Source of the DNA: JACCXG01 sp963717745
Lineage (GTDB): Bacteria > Acidobacteriota > Vicinamibacteria > Vicinamibacterales > 2-12-FULL-66-21
Assembly: GCA_963717745.1 (NCBI GenBank)
Contig: CAVQXJ010000033.1
Span: 1-64,000 of the forward strand
DNA: 64,000 nucleotides
Reading direction: 5' to 3'
Below are positions 54,430-64,000 of the stretch, piece after piece; the stretch's first letter is position 1; every line of letters begins with the position of its first letter. A program made the position numbers and the translations under genes. Below the pieces are notes generated by a model, which was not told where the DNA came from, did no database searches, and worked only from the letters and a program-made list of their open reading frames with translations.

Positions 54430-55724
54430 TGCGCACCGCTTCATCCCGATCGGGCGCGCACGAGCCCCGGGAGCGTGCGGCACTCGTCGGCCTCTTCACC
54501 GGTCCTTCCCGCACCTTCGACCCCGAACACGCGCTGGACGAGCTCGCTGGTCTCGCCGCCGCTGCCGGCGCCGACGTGCGGCTGCGAATGCTGCAGGAAC
54601 GCGCCAAGCCCGATCCGGCGACGTTTCTCGGCAGCGGGAAGCTGACGTCGCTCGCCGCCGCCGCAGACGAGGCCTCGATCGACACCGTGATCTTCGACAA
54701 CGAGCTGTCGCCGGCGCAGCTCCGCAATCTCGAGACCGCGCTGCAGCGCAAGGTGATCGACCGCACGCAGCTGATCCTGGACATCTTCGCGCGCCGCGCG
54801 CGGACCCGCGAGGGCAAGCTGCAGGTCGAGCTCGCACAGCTGAAGTATCTGCTGCCGCGGCTGGTGGGATCGGCGACCGCGCTGTCGCGGCTCGGTGGCG
54901 GAATCGGCACGAGGGGCCCCGGCGAGACCAAGCTGGAGACGGACCGCCGGCGGATCCGCTATCGCCTGAGCATGCTGTCGGACGAGATCGACACCGTGCG
55001 GCGGCGCCGCACGCAATTGCGCGACCGGCGGCAGAAATCGGCGGTCCCGACCGTCGCCCTGGTCGGCTACACCAACGCCGGAAAGACCACGCTGTTCAAC
55101 CTGTTGACCGGCGGCGACGCGGTGGCATCGGACGCGCTGTTCGTCACGCTCGATCCGCTGGTCCGCAAGGTCAAGCTGCCGGATCGGCGCGAGCTGCTGG
55201 TCTCGGACACGGTCGGCTTCATCGAGCGGCTGCCACACTCCCTGGTGGCGGCGTTCCGGGCGACGCTCGAAGAGGTCGCCGGCGCCGATCTGCTGCTGCA
55301 CGTGGTCGACGCCGCGTCTCCGGACCGGGACCGGCAAATGGACGCGGTCGCCGCGGTCCTCGGCGAAGTCGGCGCGGAGCGGGTTCCCGTCGTGGAAGTG
55401 TTCAACAAATGCGACCGTCTCGACGCCGCGGAACGGGGACGGCTGCGCGCGCTGCACCCCGGCGCGCTGTGTGTGTCGGCGCTGACCGGCGAAGGGCGCG
55501 ACGAAGTCATTGCCGCGATGGAGACCCGTCTGGGCCTCGACACCGCGCGGATCAGCGTGAGCTTTCCCCTGAACGGCGAGGAATCGCGGGCACGTGTCGC
55601 CGAGCTGTATCGCATCGGCCGGATCCTGCGGCACCTGGCCTCGGACGACGAGGTGTCGATCGAGGCGGAGATCCCCCGGCGGCTTCTTCCCCGGTTCCAC
55701 GACTTGCGGAGCAGTGGGGCATGA
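54429..55724 (+). CDS. hflX: GTPase HflX
   Basis: 431 residues. The N-terminal HflX domain (ALVGLFTG, FLGSGKLTSLA, VIFDNELSPAQLRNLE, RTQLILDIFARRARTREGKLQVELAQLKYLLPRL) is followed by a coiled coil and the G domain: G1 GYTNAGKTT, G3 DTVGF, G4 NKCD, G5 VSALTGEG. It binds the 50S ribosome and splits stalled ribosomes under stress. It lies within the overlap chain tsaC-hflX-TPR-pgsA and ends ATGA with the next gene. Confidence 0.95.
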   Translation: MRTASSRSGAHEPRERAALVGLFTGPSRTFDPEHALDELAGLAAAAGADVRLRMLQERAKPDPATFLGSGKLTSLAAAADEASIDTVIFDNELSPAQLRNLETALQRKVIDRTQLILDIFARRARTREGKLQVELAQLKYLLPRLVGSATALSRLGGGIGTRGPGETKLETDRRRIRYRLSMLSDEIDTVRRRRTQLRDRRQKSAVPTVALVGYTNAGKTTLFNLLTGGDAVASDALFVTLDPLVRKVKLPDRRELLVSDTVGFIERLPHSLVAAFRATLEEVAGADLLLHVVDAASPDRDRQMDAVAAVLGEVGAERVPVVEVFNKCDRLDAAERGRLRALHPGALCVSALTGEGRDEVIAAMETRLGLDTARISVSFPLNGEESRARVAELYRIGRILRHLASDDEVSIEAEIPRRLLPRFHDLRSSGA

Positions 55725-57081
55725 GACGCGTCCTGGTCATGGGGTTGCTCGTGCTGGCGGCGACGGCCGCAGCGTGCGGCGCGAAGAAGGTCATCGACCC
55801 GCCGGTGGTGACGGCGCCGAAGTTTCCGGATTTCATTTTCCCGGCGGCGCCGAACGGGGTCGGGACGCCTGCGGCGGTCGAGCGGCACCAGGTCGGGTGG
55901 AACTGGCTGCAGGCCGGCGATCTGCGCGCCGCGGAACGCAACTTCAACGCCGCGCTCAAACAGTCGCCGCCGTTCTATCCCGCCGAGGTCGGGCTCGGCT
56001 ACGTGGCCCTGGCGCAGAAGAAGCACAAGGACTCGCTCCAGCACTTCGACCGCGCGGTGCTGATGAACCCGCGCTACGCGCCCGCGCTCGGCGGCCGTGC
56101 CGAAGCGCTGCTCGCGCTCGGCGAAGAGCGGGAAGCGATGCAGAGCATCGAGGCGGCGCTGCAGGCGGACCCGTCGCTCACCGGCCTGCGGACGCGGATT
56201 CAGGTCCTGCGGTTCCGCGGGCAGCAGCAGGAGATCGAGCGCGCCAGGGGGCTGGCCGAAACGGATCGCTTCGACGAGGCGCGTGCGGCCTATCTTGCGG
56301 CGATCCAGTCATCCCCGCAGAGTCCGTTCCTTCACCGGGAACTGGCGGAGGTGGAGCGGCGAGCCGGCCGGCTGGACGAGGCGCGGAATCACGCACGACA
56401 GGCCGTGGAGCTCGAACCGGACGAGCCTCGCACCCATGTGATCCTTGGCGAGATTTACGAGGCGCAGGGGGATTTCGTCAAGGCTGCGGAGGAGTTCAGC
56501 AGCGCGGTGGCGATGCAGCCGGATGGCGCGCTGAGCCTGCGGATCGAGAATCTGCGGTCGCGGGCCGCTTTCGCGGCGATGCCGCCCGAGTATCGCAACA
56601 TCGGCGAGGCCGCCATGGCGACGCGCGGCCAGCTCGCGGCACTGCTGGCGGTGAGGCTCGAGCCGATCCTGACCGGGACACGTACCGTGAGCGCGGTGGT
56701 CATCACCGATACGCGCTCGCACTGGGCCTCGTCCTACATCCTTGCCGTGGCCCGCGCCGGAGTGATGGAGGTCTATCCGAATCACACCTTCCAGCCGGAG
56801 GCGATCGTGCGGCGCGTGGACATGGCCCGGGCGGTCAGCAAGGTGCTCGACCTGATCGCGCGGCGCCAGCCGCAGCTGGCTGCGACCTGGCGCAATGCGC
56901 GGCGGAAGTTCCCTGACGTGGGGCCGGGGCACCTGAACTATCCGGCGGCGTCCCTCGCCGTCGAAGCCGGCGTCATGACCACTGCTCCCGACGGCAGCTT
57001 TCAGCTGACCCGGCCGGTCACCGGATCAGAAGTGGTCGCGGCCGTCGACAAGCTCGCCGAGCTCGGAGACCGTCCGGTCCG

Positions 57082-57085
<4 letters not shown>
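55721..57085 (+). CDS. TPR lipoprotein with C-terminal SLH-like region
   Basis: 454 residues. The lipobox AAAC (residues about 16-19, LLVLAATAAACGAKK) predicts a lipid-anchored protein. At least five TPR units follow (WNWLQAGDLRAAERNFNAALKQSP, GYVALAQKKHKDSLQHFDRAVLMNP, AYLAAIQSSPQ..., ILGEIYEAQGDFVKAAEEF). The C-terminal third has SLH-like repeats (DTRSHWASSYILAVARAGVMEVYPNHTFQPEAIVRRVDMARA and FPDVGPGHLNYPAASLAVEAGVM). It may tie the envelope to cell-wall polymers. The ATG overlaps the hflX stop. Confidence 0.75.
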
Positions 57086-57639
<554 letters not shown>

Positions 57640-57641
57640 CG

Positions 57642-58586
<945 letters not shown>

Positions 58587-58605
58587 GGGAGGAGACCGAC
58601 TGCAT

Positions 58606-58739
58606 TGCCAAGAATGCCAAAAATGCCAAGATTGCCAAAATGAAGGTTGGCTTCGAAGTCAATCTCAGCGCCAGTCACATCCCGGCGCTGAAGCTTCTAT
58701 TTTTGGCATTTCTGGCACTTTTGGCATTCTTGGCATTCT
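58606..58739 (-). repeat. Inverted tandem-repeat hairpin B (TGCCAARAA units)
   Basis: Left arm: four 9-nt TGCC units (58606-58641). Right arm: four inverted units (58701-58739). Aligned over 35 bases the arms match at 31, with a perfect 17-bp outer stem. It fills the gap between the sugar transferase stop (58748) and the UXS start (58586). The right arm matches hairpin A at 38 of 39 bases. Confidence 0.85.
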
Positions 58740-58747
58740 AGCGAAGC

Positions 58748-60193
58748 TCAGTAGGCGTGCTTCTGGAGCCCTCGGATGAGGGTGAGCCACATGATCTTCA
58801 AATCGAGGCCGACCGACCAGTTCTCAATGTAGTACAGATCGTATTCGATGCGCTTCTCGAGCGAGGTATTGCCGCGCCAGCCGTTCACCTGCGCCCAGCC
58901 GGTGATTCCGGCTTTCACCTTGTGTCGCAGCATGTACTGGGGGATGCGGTGCTTGAACTGCTCGACGAAATACGGGCGCTCGGGGCGCGGTCCGACGATC
59001 GACATGTCGCCGCGGACGACGTTCCAGAGCTGAGGCAGCTCGTCGAGATCGAAGCGGCGCAGCCAGCGGCCGACCGGCGTGCAGCGGGGATCGTTGTCAC
59101 GCGCCCAGATCGGGCCGGTTTCGTCCTCGGCGCCCTCGTGCATCGACCGGAACTTGAGCACCTGAAAGGCCTTCCCGTCGAGCCCCATCCGCTCCTGTTC
59201 GTAGAAGACCGGGCCCCCCGTCGTGCGCCGGATGAGCCAGGCAATCAACCCGAACATCGGCGCGATGATGACCAGCACGCTGCCGGCGATCCCCACGTCG
59301 ATGCAGCGCTTGAGCAGGCTGTTGAAGCCGCGCAGCGGCACGTCGTTGAGGCTGATGATCGGAACGCCGTCGAGGTTCTCGAGGCGGGCCCGCAGCGCGA
59401 TGAACTGCAGCAGATCGGGCACCACGTGCAGGTCGACCCCTTCGCGGTTGGTGACCTCGACCAGGCCCAGCATCTTGACGTGCTCTTCGAGCGGCAGCGC
59501 GACGTAGAGGTGGTCGATCCGCTCGCGGCGGATGATCTCGTCGACGTCATTGAGCGTCCCGAGCAGCGGCAGGCCGCGATATCCGATGTGATCGCCCACC
59601 GCGCGATCGTCGATGAAGCCGAGCAGCTTGAAGCCGAGCTCCCGATGATCGAGCACCTTGTCCGCGACCATGCGCCCGAGATCGCCGGCTCCGGCAATCA
59701 GCACGCGCTTGAGGCCGATTCCTGCTTTCCACCGGCGCTCGAACACTTCGCGCACCAGCTCGCGCGACAGATAGGTGAGAAGGACGTTGGTGACGAGGAA
59801 GACCGCCCAGCCGACCTGCGAGACTTCGGAGACCCCGGCGTCTTTCAGGTGCTCGGGCAGGTAGTAGGTGCCGACGACCAGGGTGCCGAACACCCCGAGC
59901 ACGACCGCCAGGATGCTGCCGACGAAGACCGCGAAGAAGTCGTCGAGCCGAGTGCGGCCGCGGCGCAGTCGATACAGCCCCTGCATGTGGAAGGCGACCG
60001 GCACCAGCACGGCCACGAACGGCAGCATGTAGACGTACCACTTGAAGGGGGGGATCCCCTTGACCGGCGGGATCAGCTGCGCGATCGGGCCATGGAACCG
60101 CAGGAAATAGGCGAGCGCAAAGGCGACCATGCCGAGCCCGGCGTCGGCCAGCAGGTAGAGCACGACGAGCAGGCGGTTGAAGCGCCTTACCAT
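58748..60193 (-). CDS. Polyprenyl-phosphate sugar-1-phosphate transferase (WbaP/PssY-like)
   Basis: 481 residues. Four to five N-terminal membrane helices (LLVVLYLLADAGLGMVAFALAYFLRF...), a Rossmann-like domain (RVLIAGAGDLGRMVADKVLDHRELGFKLLGFID) and the C-terminal catalytic domain: KFRSM, RRFDLDELPQLWNVVRGDMSIVGPRPE and WAQVNGWRGNTSLEKRIEYDLYYIENWS. It moves a sugar-1-phosphate to undecaprenyl phosphate, the first step of exopolysaccharide repeat-unit synthesis. The ATG overlaps the upstream glycosyltransferase by seven bases. Confidence 0.92.
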   Translation of the reverse strand: MVRRFNRLLVVLYLLADAGLGMVAFALAYFLRFHGPIAQLIPPVKGIPPFKWYVYMLPFVAVLVPVAFHMQGLYRLRRGRTRLDDFFAVFVGSILAVVLGVFGTLVVGTYYLPEHLKDAGVSEVSQVGWAVFLVTNVLLTYLSRELVREVFERRWKAGIGLKRVLIAGAGDLGRMVADKVLDHRELGFKLLGFIDDRAVGDHIGYRGLPLLGTLNDVDEIIRRERIDHLYVALPLEEHVKMLGLVEVTNREGVDLHVVPDLLQFIALRARLENLDGVPIISLNDVPLRGFNSLLKRCIDVGIAGSVLVIIAPMFGLIAWLIRRTTGGPVFYEQERMGLDGKAFQVLKFRSMHEGAEDETGPIWARDNDPRCTPVGRWLRRFDLDELPQLWNVVRGDMSIVGPRPERPYFVEQFKHRIPQYMLRHKVKAGITGWAQVNGWRGNTSLEKRIEYDLYYIENWSVGLDLKIMWLTLIRGLQKHAY

Positions 60194-61341
60194 TTCCGGT
60201 TTTCGCGAGCCTGCGCTTCCCGCTTCTCTTCGACGGCGTCGTCCAGCGCCTGCTTGAACGACGCGATGAACTGCTGACGCGAGAAGCGGAGCGCATTGGC
60301 CCGGGCCGCCGCCGGGTCCATCGGGGTCGCGAGCAGCCGGTTGAGGCCGTCGGCAAAGGCCTCCACGGTGGGCTGGTCGACCAGCACACCGGTGGACCCG
60401 TCGCGCACCGTTTCGCGGGCGCCCCCGTCGTTCAGCGCGACCACCGGCGTCCCGCACGCCTGGGATTCGACCGGCACGATCCCGAAATCCTCGGTCCCTG
60501 GCAGCAGCGTCGCGGCCGACGAGCGATACAACGCCCGAATCTGCTCATCCGACTGCCAGCCCAGGAACTGCACGGCCGGGCCGGCCAGCGCGCGCAGCCG
60601 TACCTCTTCCGGACCGGTACCGACAATCGTCAGTGGCACCGACGCCCGCCCGCAGGCCTCGATCGCGACCTCGAGACGCTTGTAGGGGACGAGGGCCGAC
60701 ACGATCAGGAATCCTCTTGAGCTGGAGCGGGAGTCGGGCGTGTAGAAGTCAGTGTCTACGGGAGGATACACAATGGTCGACCGACGATTATAGTATCGGC
60801 CGATCCTCCCCGCAACATATTGAGAGTTCGCGAGAAAGCGGTCGACGCGCCCCGCCGTGGCCCGATCCCAGCGCGCCATCTGGCGCATCACCGGCCGCAT
60901 CAGCCGGCTCGTCAGTTCCCCTACCTGAGCCGGGCCGAAATAGGCGTCGAATTGATCCCAGGCGTACCGCATCGGCGAGTGGCAATAGCAGACGTGAACC
61001 GCCGAGGCAGGCACCTTGACCGACTTCACCGCACAGTGGCTGCTGCTGATGACCAGGTCGTACCCGGAGAAATCGAACAGCTCGACGGCCAGCGGATACA
61101 GCGGCAGGTAGTGGCGGTAGAACCGGCCCGGGCGGGGGAGCCGCTGGACGAACGACGTGTGGATCGGCCTGGCTTCGATCCGCGTCGACACGCTGCCGGG
61201 CACGCGGACCAGCGTGTAGAGCGGCGCAGCCGGAAAGATCTCGCACAGCGCGTCGAGGACCTTCTCACCGCCGCGCATTCCGGTCAGCCAGTCGTGGACG
61301 AGCGCGACCCGGGGCGCATCGTTCGCATGACCCGCGGTCAC
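60187..61341 (-). CDS. Glycosyltransferase family 4
   Basis: 384 residues from GTG at 61341, overlapping the previous gene (GTGA). N-terminal acceptor half: RVALVHDWLTGMRGGEKVLDALCEIFP, then FSGYDLVISSSHCAVKSVKV and CHSPMRYAWDQFDAYF. C-terminal donor half: FLIVSALVPYKRLEVAIEAC, FLGWQSDEQIRALYRSSAATLLPGTEDFGIVPVESQACGTPVVAL (E-x7-E type motif). Adds a sugar to the growing lipid-linked repeat unit; the sugar is unknown. Confidence 0.9.
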   Translation of the reverse strand: MTAGHANDAPRVALVHDWLTGMRGGEKVLDALCEIFPAAPLYTLVRVPGSVSTRIEARPIHTSFVQRLPRPGRFYRHYLPLYPLAVELFDFSGYDLVISSSHCAVKSVKVPASAVHVCYCHSPMRYAWDQFDAYFGPAQVGELTSRLMRPVMRQMARWDRATAGRVDRFLANSQYVAGRIGRYYNRRSTIVYPPVDTDFYTPDSRSSSRGFLIVSALVPYKRLEVAIEACGRASVPLTIVGTGPEEVRLRALAGPAVQFLGWQSDEQIRALYRSSAATLLPGTEDFGIVPVESQACGTPVVALNDGGARETVRDGSTGVLVDQPTVEAFADGLNRLLATPMDPAAARANALRFSRQQFIASFKQALDDAVEEKREAQARENRKW

Positions 61342-62450
61342 CCGGCGAGCACCTCTTCGTAGATCTGCTTGATGCGGGCCACCGAGCGTCCCCACGAGAA
61401 CTCCCGCGCCCGCACCAGGCCGCGCTCCCGCATGTCGTCGCGGAGACGGTCGTCGAGCATGACCCGGTGGATGGCGCCGGCGATCGCGTCGGGCTGATAC
61501 GGATCGATCAGCATGGCCGCGTCGCCCACGACTTCCGGCAGCGACGACAGGTTCGAGGTGATGACCGGCGTGCCGCTGGCCATCGCCTCGAGCGGCGGCA
61601 GGCCGAAGCCTTCGTAGAGCGACGGGAACACGAAGACCCGCGCCAGCCGATACAGGATGGCCAGCGTCGCGTCGGGCACGAAGCCGAAGAACCGCACGTG
61701 CTGGTGCAGCTTGTAGCGGTGGACGGTCCGCCGCAGCGCCGCGTATTTCGAGATCTCGTCGCCGATGATCAGCAGCTTGACGTGTTCCAGCTCCCCCTTG
61801 CGGATGATGTGGAACGCTTCGATCAGCCGTTCGAGGTTCTTGTGCGGTTTGATGTTGCCGGCATACAGGATGAACGGGTCGTTGAGCTGATAGCGTTCCT
61901 TGACCCGCATCACCTCGTCGGCGGGCGGCTCCTCGCTGAAGCGGTCGTCGATGGCGTTGTAGATCACCGCGATCTTCGACTCCGGCACGTCGAAGTATTC
62001 GAGGATGTCGCGCTTCGATGCCTCCGACACGGTCAGGACCCGCGCCGACCGATGGGTGGCGATCCACAGCGAGCTGCGCGCGTAGGCGTAGCCCAGCTTG
62101 CTCGGCAGGTATTGCGGAAACCGCAGATGGATGCAGTCGTGAATGGTCACGACCGATCGGCACGGCGTGAGCGCCGGCAGGACGTAGTGCGGGGCGTGGA
62201 ACAGATCGGCGCGCTGGCGGCGCAGCTCGAGCGGCAGCGCCAACTGCTCGCGCACCGAATACTGCAGCGAATACTCGGGAACCGCCCGGAAGTTCTCGCC
62301 GAGCTCGGACACGAACGTGAGATCGTCCTCGCGGCAGAAGACCACGTACTCGTTGCGGTCGTCGAGCCTGGGCAGGTGACGCAACAGATTACGGATGTAG
62401 GTGCCGATCCCGTAGTCGCGGAGCTTTCGTGCATCGATGGCAATTCGCAC
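61338..62450 (-). CDS. Glycosyltransferase family 4
   Basis: 370 residues. MRIAIDARKLRDYGIGTYIRNLL is the usual GT4 start with the nucleotide-site Gly loop; FHAPHYVLPALTPCRSVVTIHD, YAGNIKPHKNLERLIEAF and FPSLYEGFGLPPLEAMASGTPVITSN (E-F-G-x2-x-x-E) follow. It transfers a sugar from an NDP donor with retention. The start lies 56 bases after hairpin C. The stop overlaps the next gene (GTGA), so the transferases are made together. Confidence 0.92.
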   Translation of the reverse strand: MRIAIDARKLRDYGIGTYIRNLLRHLPRLDDRNEYVVFCREDDLTFVSELGENFRAVPEYSLQYSVREQLALPLELRRQRADLFHAPHYVLPALTPCRSVVTIHDCIHLRFPQYLPSKLGYAYARSSLWIATHRSARVLTVSEASKRDILEYFDVPESKIAVIYNAIDDRFSEEPPADEVMRVKERYQLNDPFILYAGNIKPHKNLERLIEAFHIIRKGELEHVKLLIIGDEISKYAALRRTVHRYKLHQHVRFFGFVPDATLAILYRLARVFVFPSLYEGFGLPPLEAMASGTPVITSNLSSLPEVVGDAAMLIDPYQPDAIAGAIHRVMLDDRLRDDMRERGLVRAREFSWGRSVARIKQIYEEVLAG

Positions 62451-62505
62451 GCGGAGTGGATCTTATCGCGCATCGAGGCCACGCCAAGACGCCCGAGAGG
62501 GATCG

Positions 62506-62623
62506 AGGAACCGGATCTCAAAAACGGAGCAACGGCGATAACGAACGAAACGGAAAGAAATCTATCTATTCTTCTTCGTTCTCTCCGTTGGCTCCGTTGC
62601 TCCGTTTTTGAGATCCGGTTCCT
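62506..62623 (-). repeat. Inverted-repeat hairpin C (AACGGAGCC units)
   Basis: Perfect 30-bp arms (62506-62535 and 62594-62623). Towards the loop each arm carries 8-9-nt steps of AACGG/AACGA (62523, 62531, 62540, 62549). The right arm codes the C-terminus of the upstream GT2 gene. Same build as hairpins A and B but a different unit. Confidence 0.8.
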
Positions 62624-63448
62624 TCGTAACCTCCCTGCCCTTTCAAGCGCAGGTACAGACGCAGCACCGATGCCCAGCGCGGATGATGCTTGTCGTAGAA
62701 CGCCAGGTGGCTCCGCCGGTACGCGGCATTCATGCGCTCCCGGCACGGTCGCCCGCGAACGGCCCCGCAAATGGGTAACCGTAGCTTCCGGCGTGAACAG
62801 GATCCGCCGGCCGCGCGCGCGGATGGCCGCGCAGACGTCGACATCCTCGGTGTAGAGGAAGTAGCGTTCGTCGAGGAGCCCAACCGCCTCCAGATCCGCC
62901 CGGTAGACCAGCAGCGCCGCGCCGCTCACCCAGTCCACATAGCGCTCGCGGCTCGTCTCGGACACGATCCGGCGTTCCATCCAGCCCACGCGCCGCTCGT
63001 ACAGGCGCATCCTCCATTTCTGGCGGAGCTCGGCCAGCGGCGAGATCATCGGACCGAACGACAACTCGGTGCGGCCATGGCCGTCCACCAGTCTCGGGCC
63101 GGCCGCCGCGGCGGTGGGATGTGCGGCCAGCCGCGCCAGCAGCGTATCCACGGCTCCGGCCGCGACCACACAGTCACTGTTCAGGAGCAGAAGCATCTCC
63201 CCCTGCGTGCTCCGGATGCCCACGTTGTTCGCCGCGGAGAAGCCGGTGTTCCGCTCCTGTTCGATCACCTGCACCGATGGCCATCGCGCCCGCACCGCGG
63301 CGGCGCTGCCGTCGCGCGACGCGTTGTCGACCACGACGATGTCGTGGGGAACTGAGGGTGGTGCCTCGAACAATGACGCGAGGCACCGCTCGAGATCCGC
63401 GCGGGTGTTGAAGCTGACGATGACAATCGAGAGGCGAGGTGCCGTCAT
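62566..63448 (-). CDS. Glycosyltransferase family 2 (one frameshift)
   Basis: About 294 residues: SIVIVSFNTRADLERCLASL, IVVVDNASRDGS (the nucleotide-binding D-x-D region), NTGFSAANNVGIRSTQGEMLLLLNSDC (catalytic D near NSD), WVSGAALLVYRADLEAVGLLDERYFLYTEDVD and LFTPEATVTHLRGRS. The frame changes near 62760 and continues ARMNAAYRRSHLAFYDKHHP and LRLYLRLKGQGGYEG. The last 17 residues (TGSQKRSNGANGENEEE) are encoded by hairpin C. It is a rhamnosyltransferase-like inverting enzyme by pattern. The ATG overlaps the upstream gene (ATGA). Confidence 0.85.
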
Positions 63449-64000
63449 CGCCGTCCGGAGGCCCTCTCAATCGCGTCGAGCGTCCGGCTCGCGGCCTCGT
63501 CCCAGGAATAGCGCGCCAGCACCGCGGGTGCGACCGCCATCCGTTCGCGTGCGGCGCTCTTGTCGATGAGCGGGCTGCGAATGATCCAGGCGGTGTCGGT
63601 CACCGAAGCGGCCGCGGGCACGTAGGTCGCCGCCGGCCCGTAGACCTCGCGCGCGATCGGCGTGTCGAGCACCACGATCGGAACGCCCGCGGCCAGTGCC
63701 TCGAGGGGGGTCAGGCCGAAGCCTTCGTATTCGGAGAGGAAAACGAACACCGATGCGCGTGCGTAGAGCGACGCCAGCTCGGCGTCGCCGACGTAGCTGC
63801 GAACTTCGACTTTGCTCGCGACGCCGAGCCGCGCCGTGAGGGCGCCGAGGTCCTGGGCCGGCCAGGTGCGATCGGCGCCGACGATGACCAGGCGCGCGTC
63901 CGGGAGATCCGCGGCTGCGACCGCGAACGCGTCGATGAGCTGGGGAACCCGCCGGCGATTCAGCAGCGTCCCGACGAACAGCACCAGCCGCTCGCGTCGC
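63445..64000 (-). CDS. Glycosyltransferase family 4 (partial, runs off right edge)
   Basis: The C-terminal 184 residues of a GT4 enzyme: LVLFVGTLLNRRRVPQLIDAFAVAA, LVIVGADRTWPAQDLGALTARLG and FVFLSEYEGFGLTPLEALAAGVPIVVLD (E-G-F-G-x4-E motif). The N-terminal acceptor half lies beyond base 64000. It ends by overlapping the GT2 start (ATGA) and belongs to the exopolysaccharide operon. Confidence 0.88.
   Translation of the reverse strand, partial: RRERLVLFVGTLLNRRRVPQLIDAFAVAAADLPDARLVIVGADRTWPAQDLGALTARLGVASKVEVRSYVGDAELASLYARASVFVFLSEYEGFGLTPLEALAAGVPIVVLDTPIAREVYGPAATYVPAAASVTDTAWIIRSPLIDKSAARERMAVAPAVLARYSWDEAASRTLDAIERASGRR

Overview
The window is a high-GC chromosomal segment whose gene content points to the Acidobacteriota, most likely a Vicinamibacteria-type soil or sediment member. 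The pointers are an Oar-like TonB-dependent receptor with a carboxypeptidase-type N-terminal domain, a VWFA-type secreted protein, PD40 propeller and FtsX-like permease fragments, BACON repeats, a bactofilin and a class I UXS/exopolysaccharide locus. This assignment is inference from gene families; there is no rRNA here.

Layout. 1-11.7 kb is accessory DNA: a ParE-type toxin-antitoxin pair, an ECF sigma/anti-sigma/secreted-protein operon, a wHTH mobilisation-type gene followed by a shattered gene, a broken transposon-type serine recombinase, and an intact large serine recombinase. 11,688-19,258 is a mobilisable genomic island bounded by a 44-bp direct repeat of the 3' end of tRNA-Glu(TTC). It carries a tyrosine integrase, an excisionase, a MobA/L relaxase divergent from a TraD-like gene with a MOBQ-like oriT between them, a beheaded toxin locus and two exported proteins. 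19.4-26.3 kb holds exported and redox proteins and then a scar of truncated genes. From tRNA-Lys(TTT) at 26.5 kb onward the window is mostly core: arginase, heme synthesis (hemE, hemG), a TonB receptor, an orphan DNA methyltransferase, a D,D-carboxypeptidase, glgA, trxA-trxB, mnmA, a cysteine desulfurase, a bactofilin, an acyl-CoA dehydrogenase, a tightly overlapping MFS-tsaC-hflX-TPR-pgsA operon, and an exopolysaccharide cluster (UXS, polyprenyl-phosphate sugar transferase, four glycosyltransferases) that runs off the right edge.

The least explained structure is a set of hairpins built from short tandem repeats in inverted orientation. They lie in gaps between co-directional minus-strand genes. 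Two copies (47,431-47,542 and 58,606-58,739) use the 9-nt unit TGCCAARAA and share a 39-nt arm with one mismatch. A third (62,506-62,623) uses a different roughly 9-nt unit (AACGGAGCC) and a 30-bp perfect stem. A fourth (30,588-30,661) uses a 7-nt unit and pairs completely only on the transcribed strand, through G.U pairs. A 156-bp nested palindrome with 23-bp terminal inverted repeats lies at 51,132-51,287.

Caution on broken genes. At least fourteen genes, including hemG, the cysteine desulfurase and an acyl-CoA dehydrogenase, are interrupted by what look like single-base indels, and one falls in a G run. This pattern suits residual assembly indels better than pseudogenisation. Broken genes are given here as their inferred full span with the frameshift noted; only those that also lack pieces or sit in degenerate DNA are called pseudogenes.
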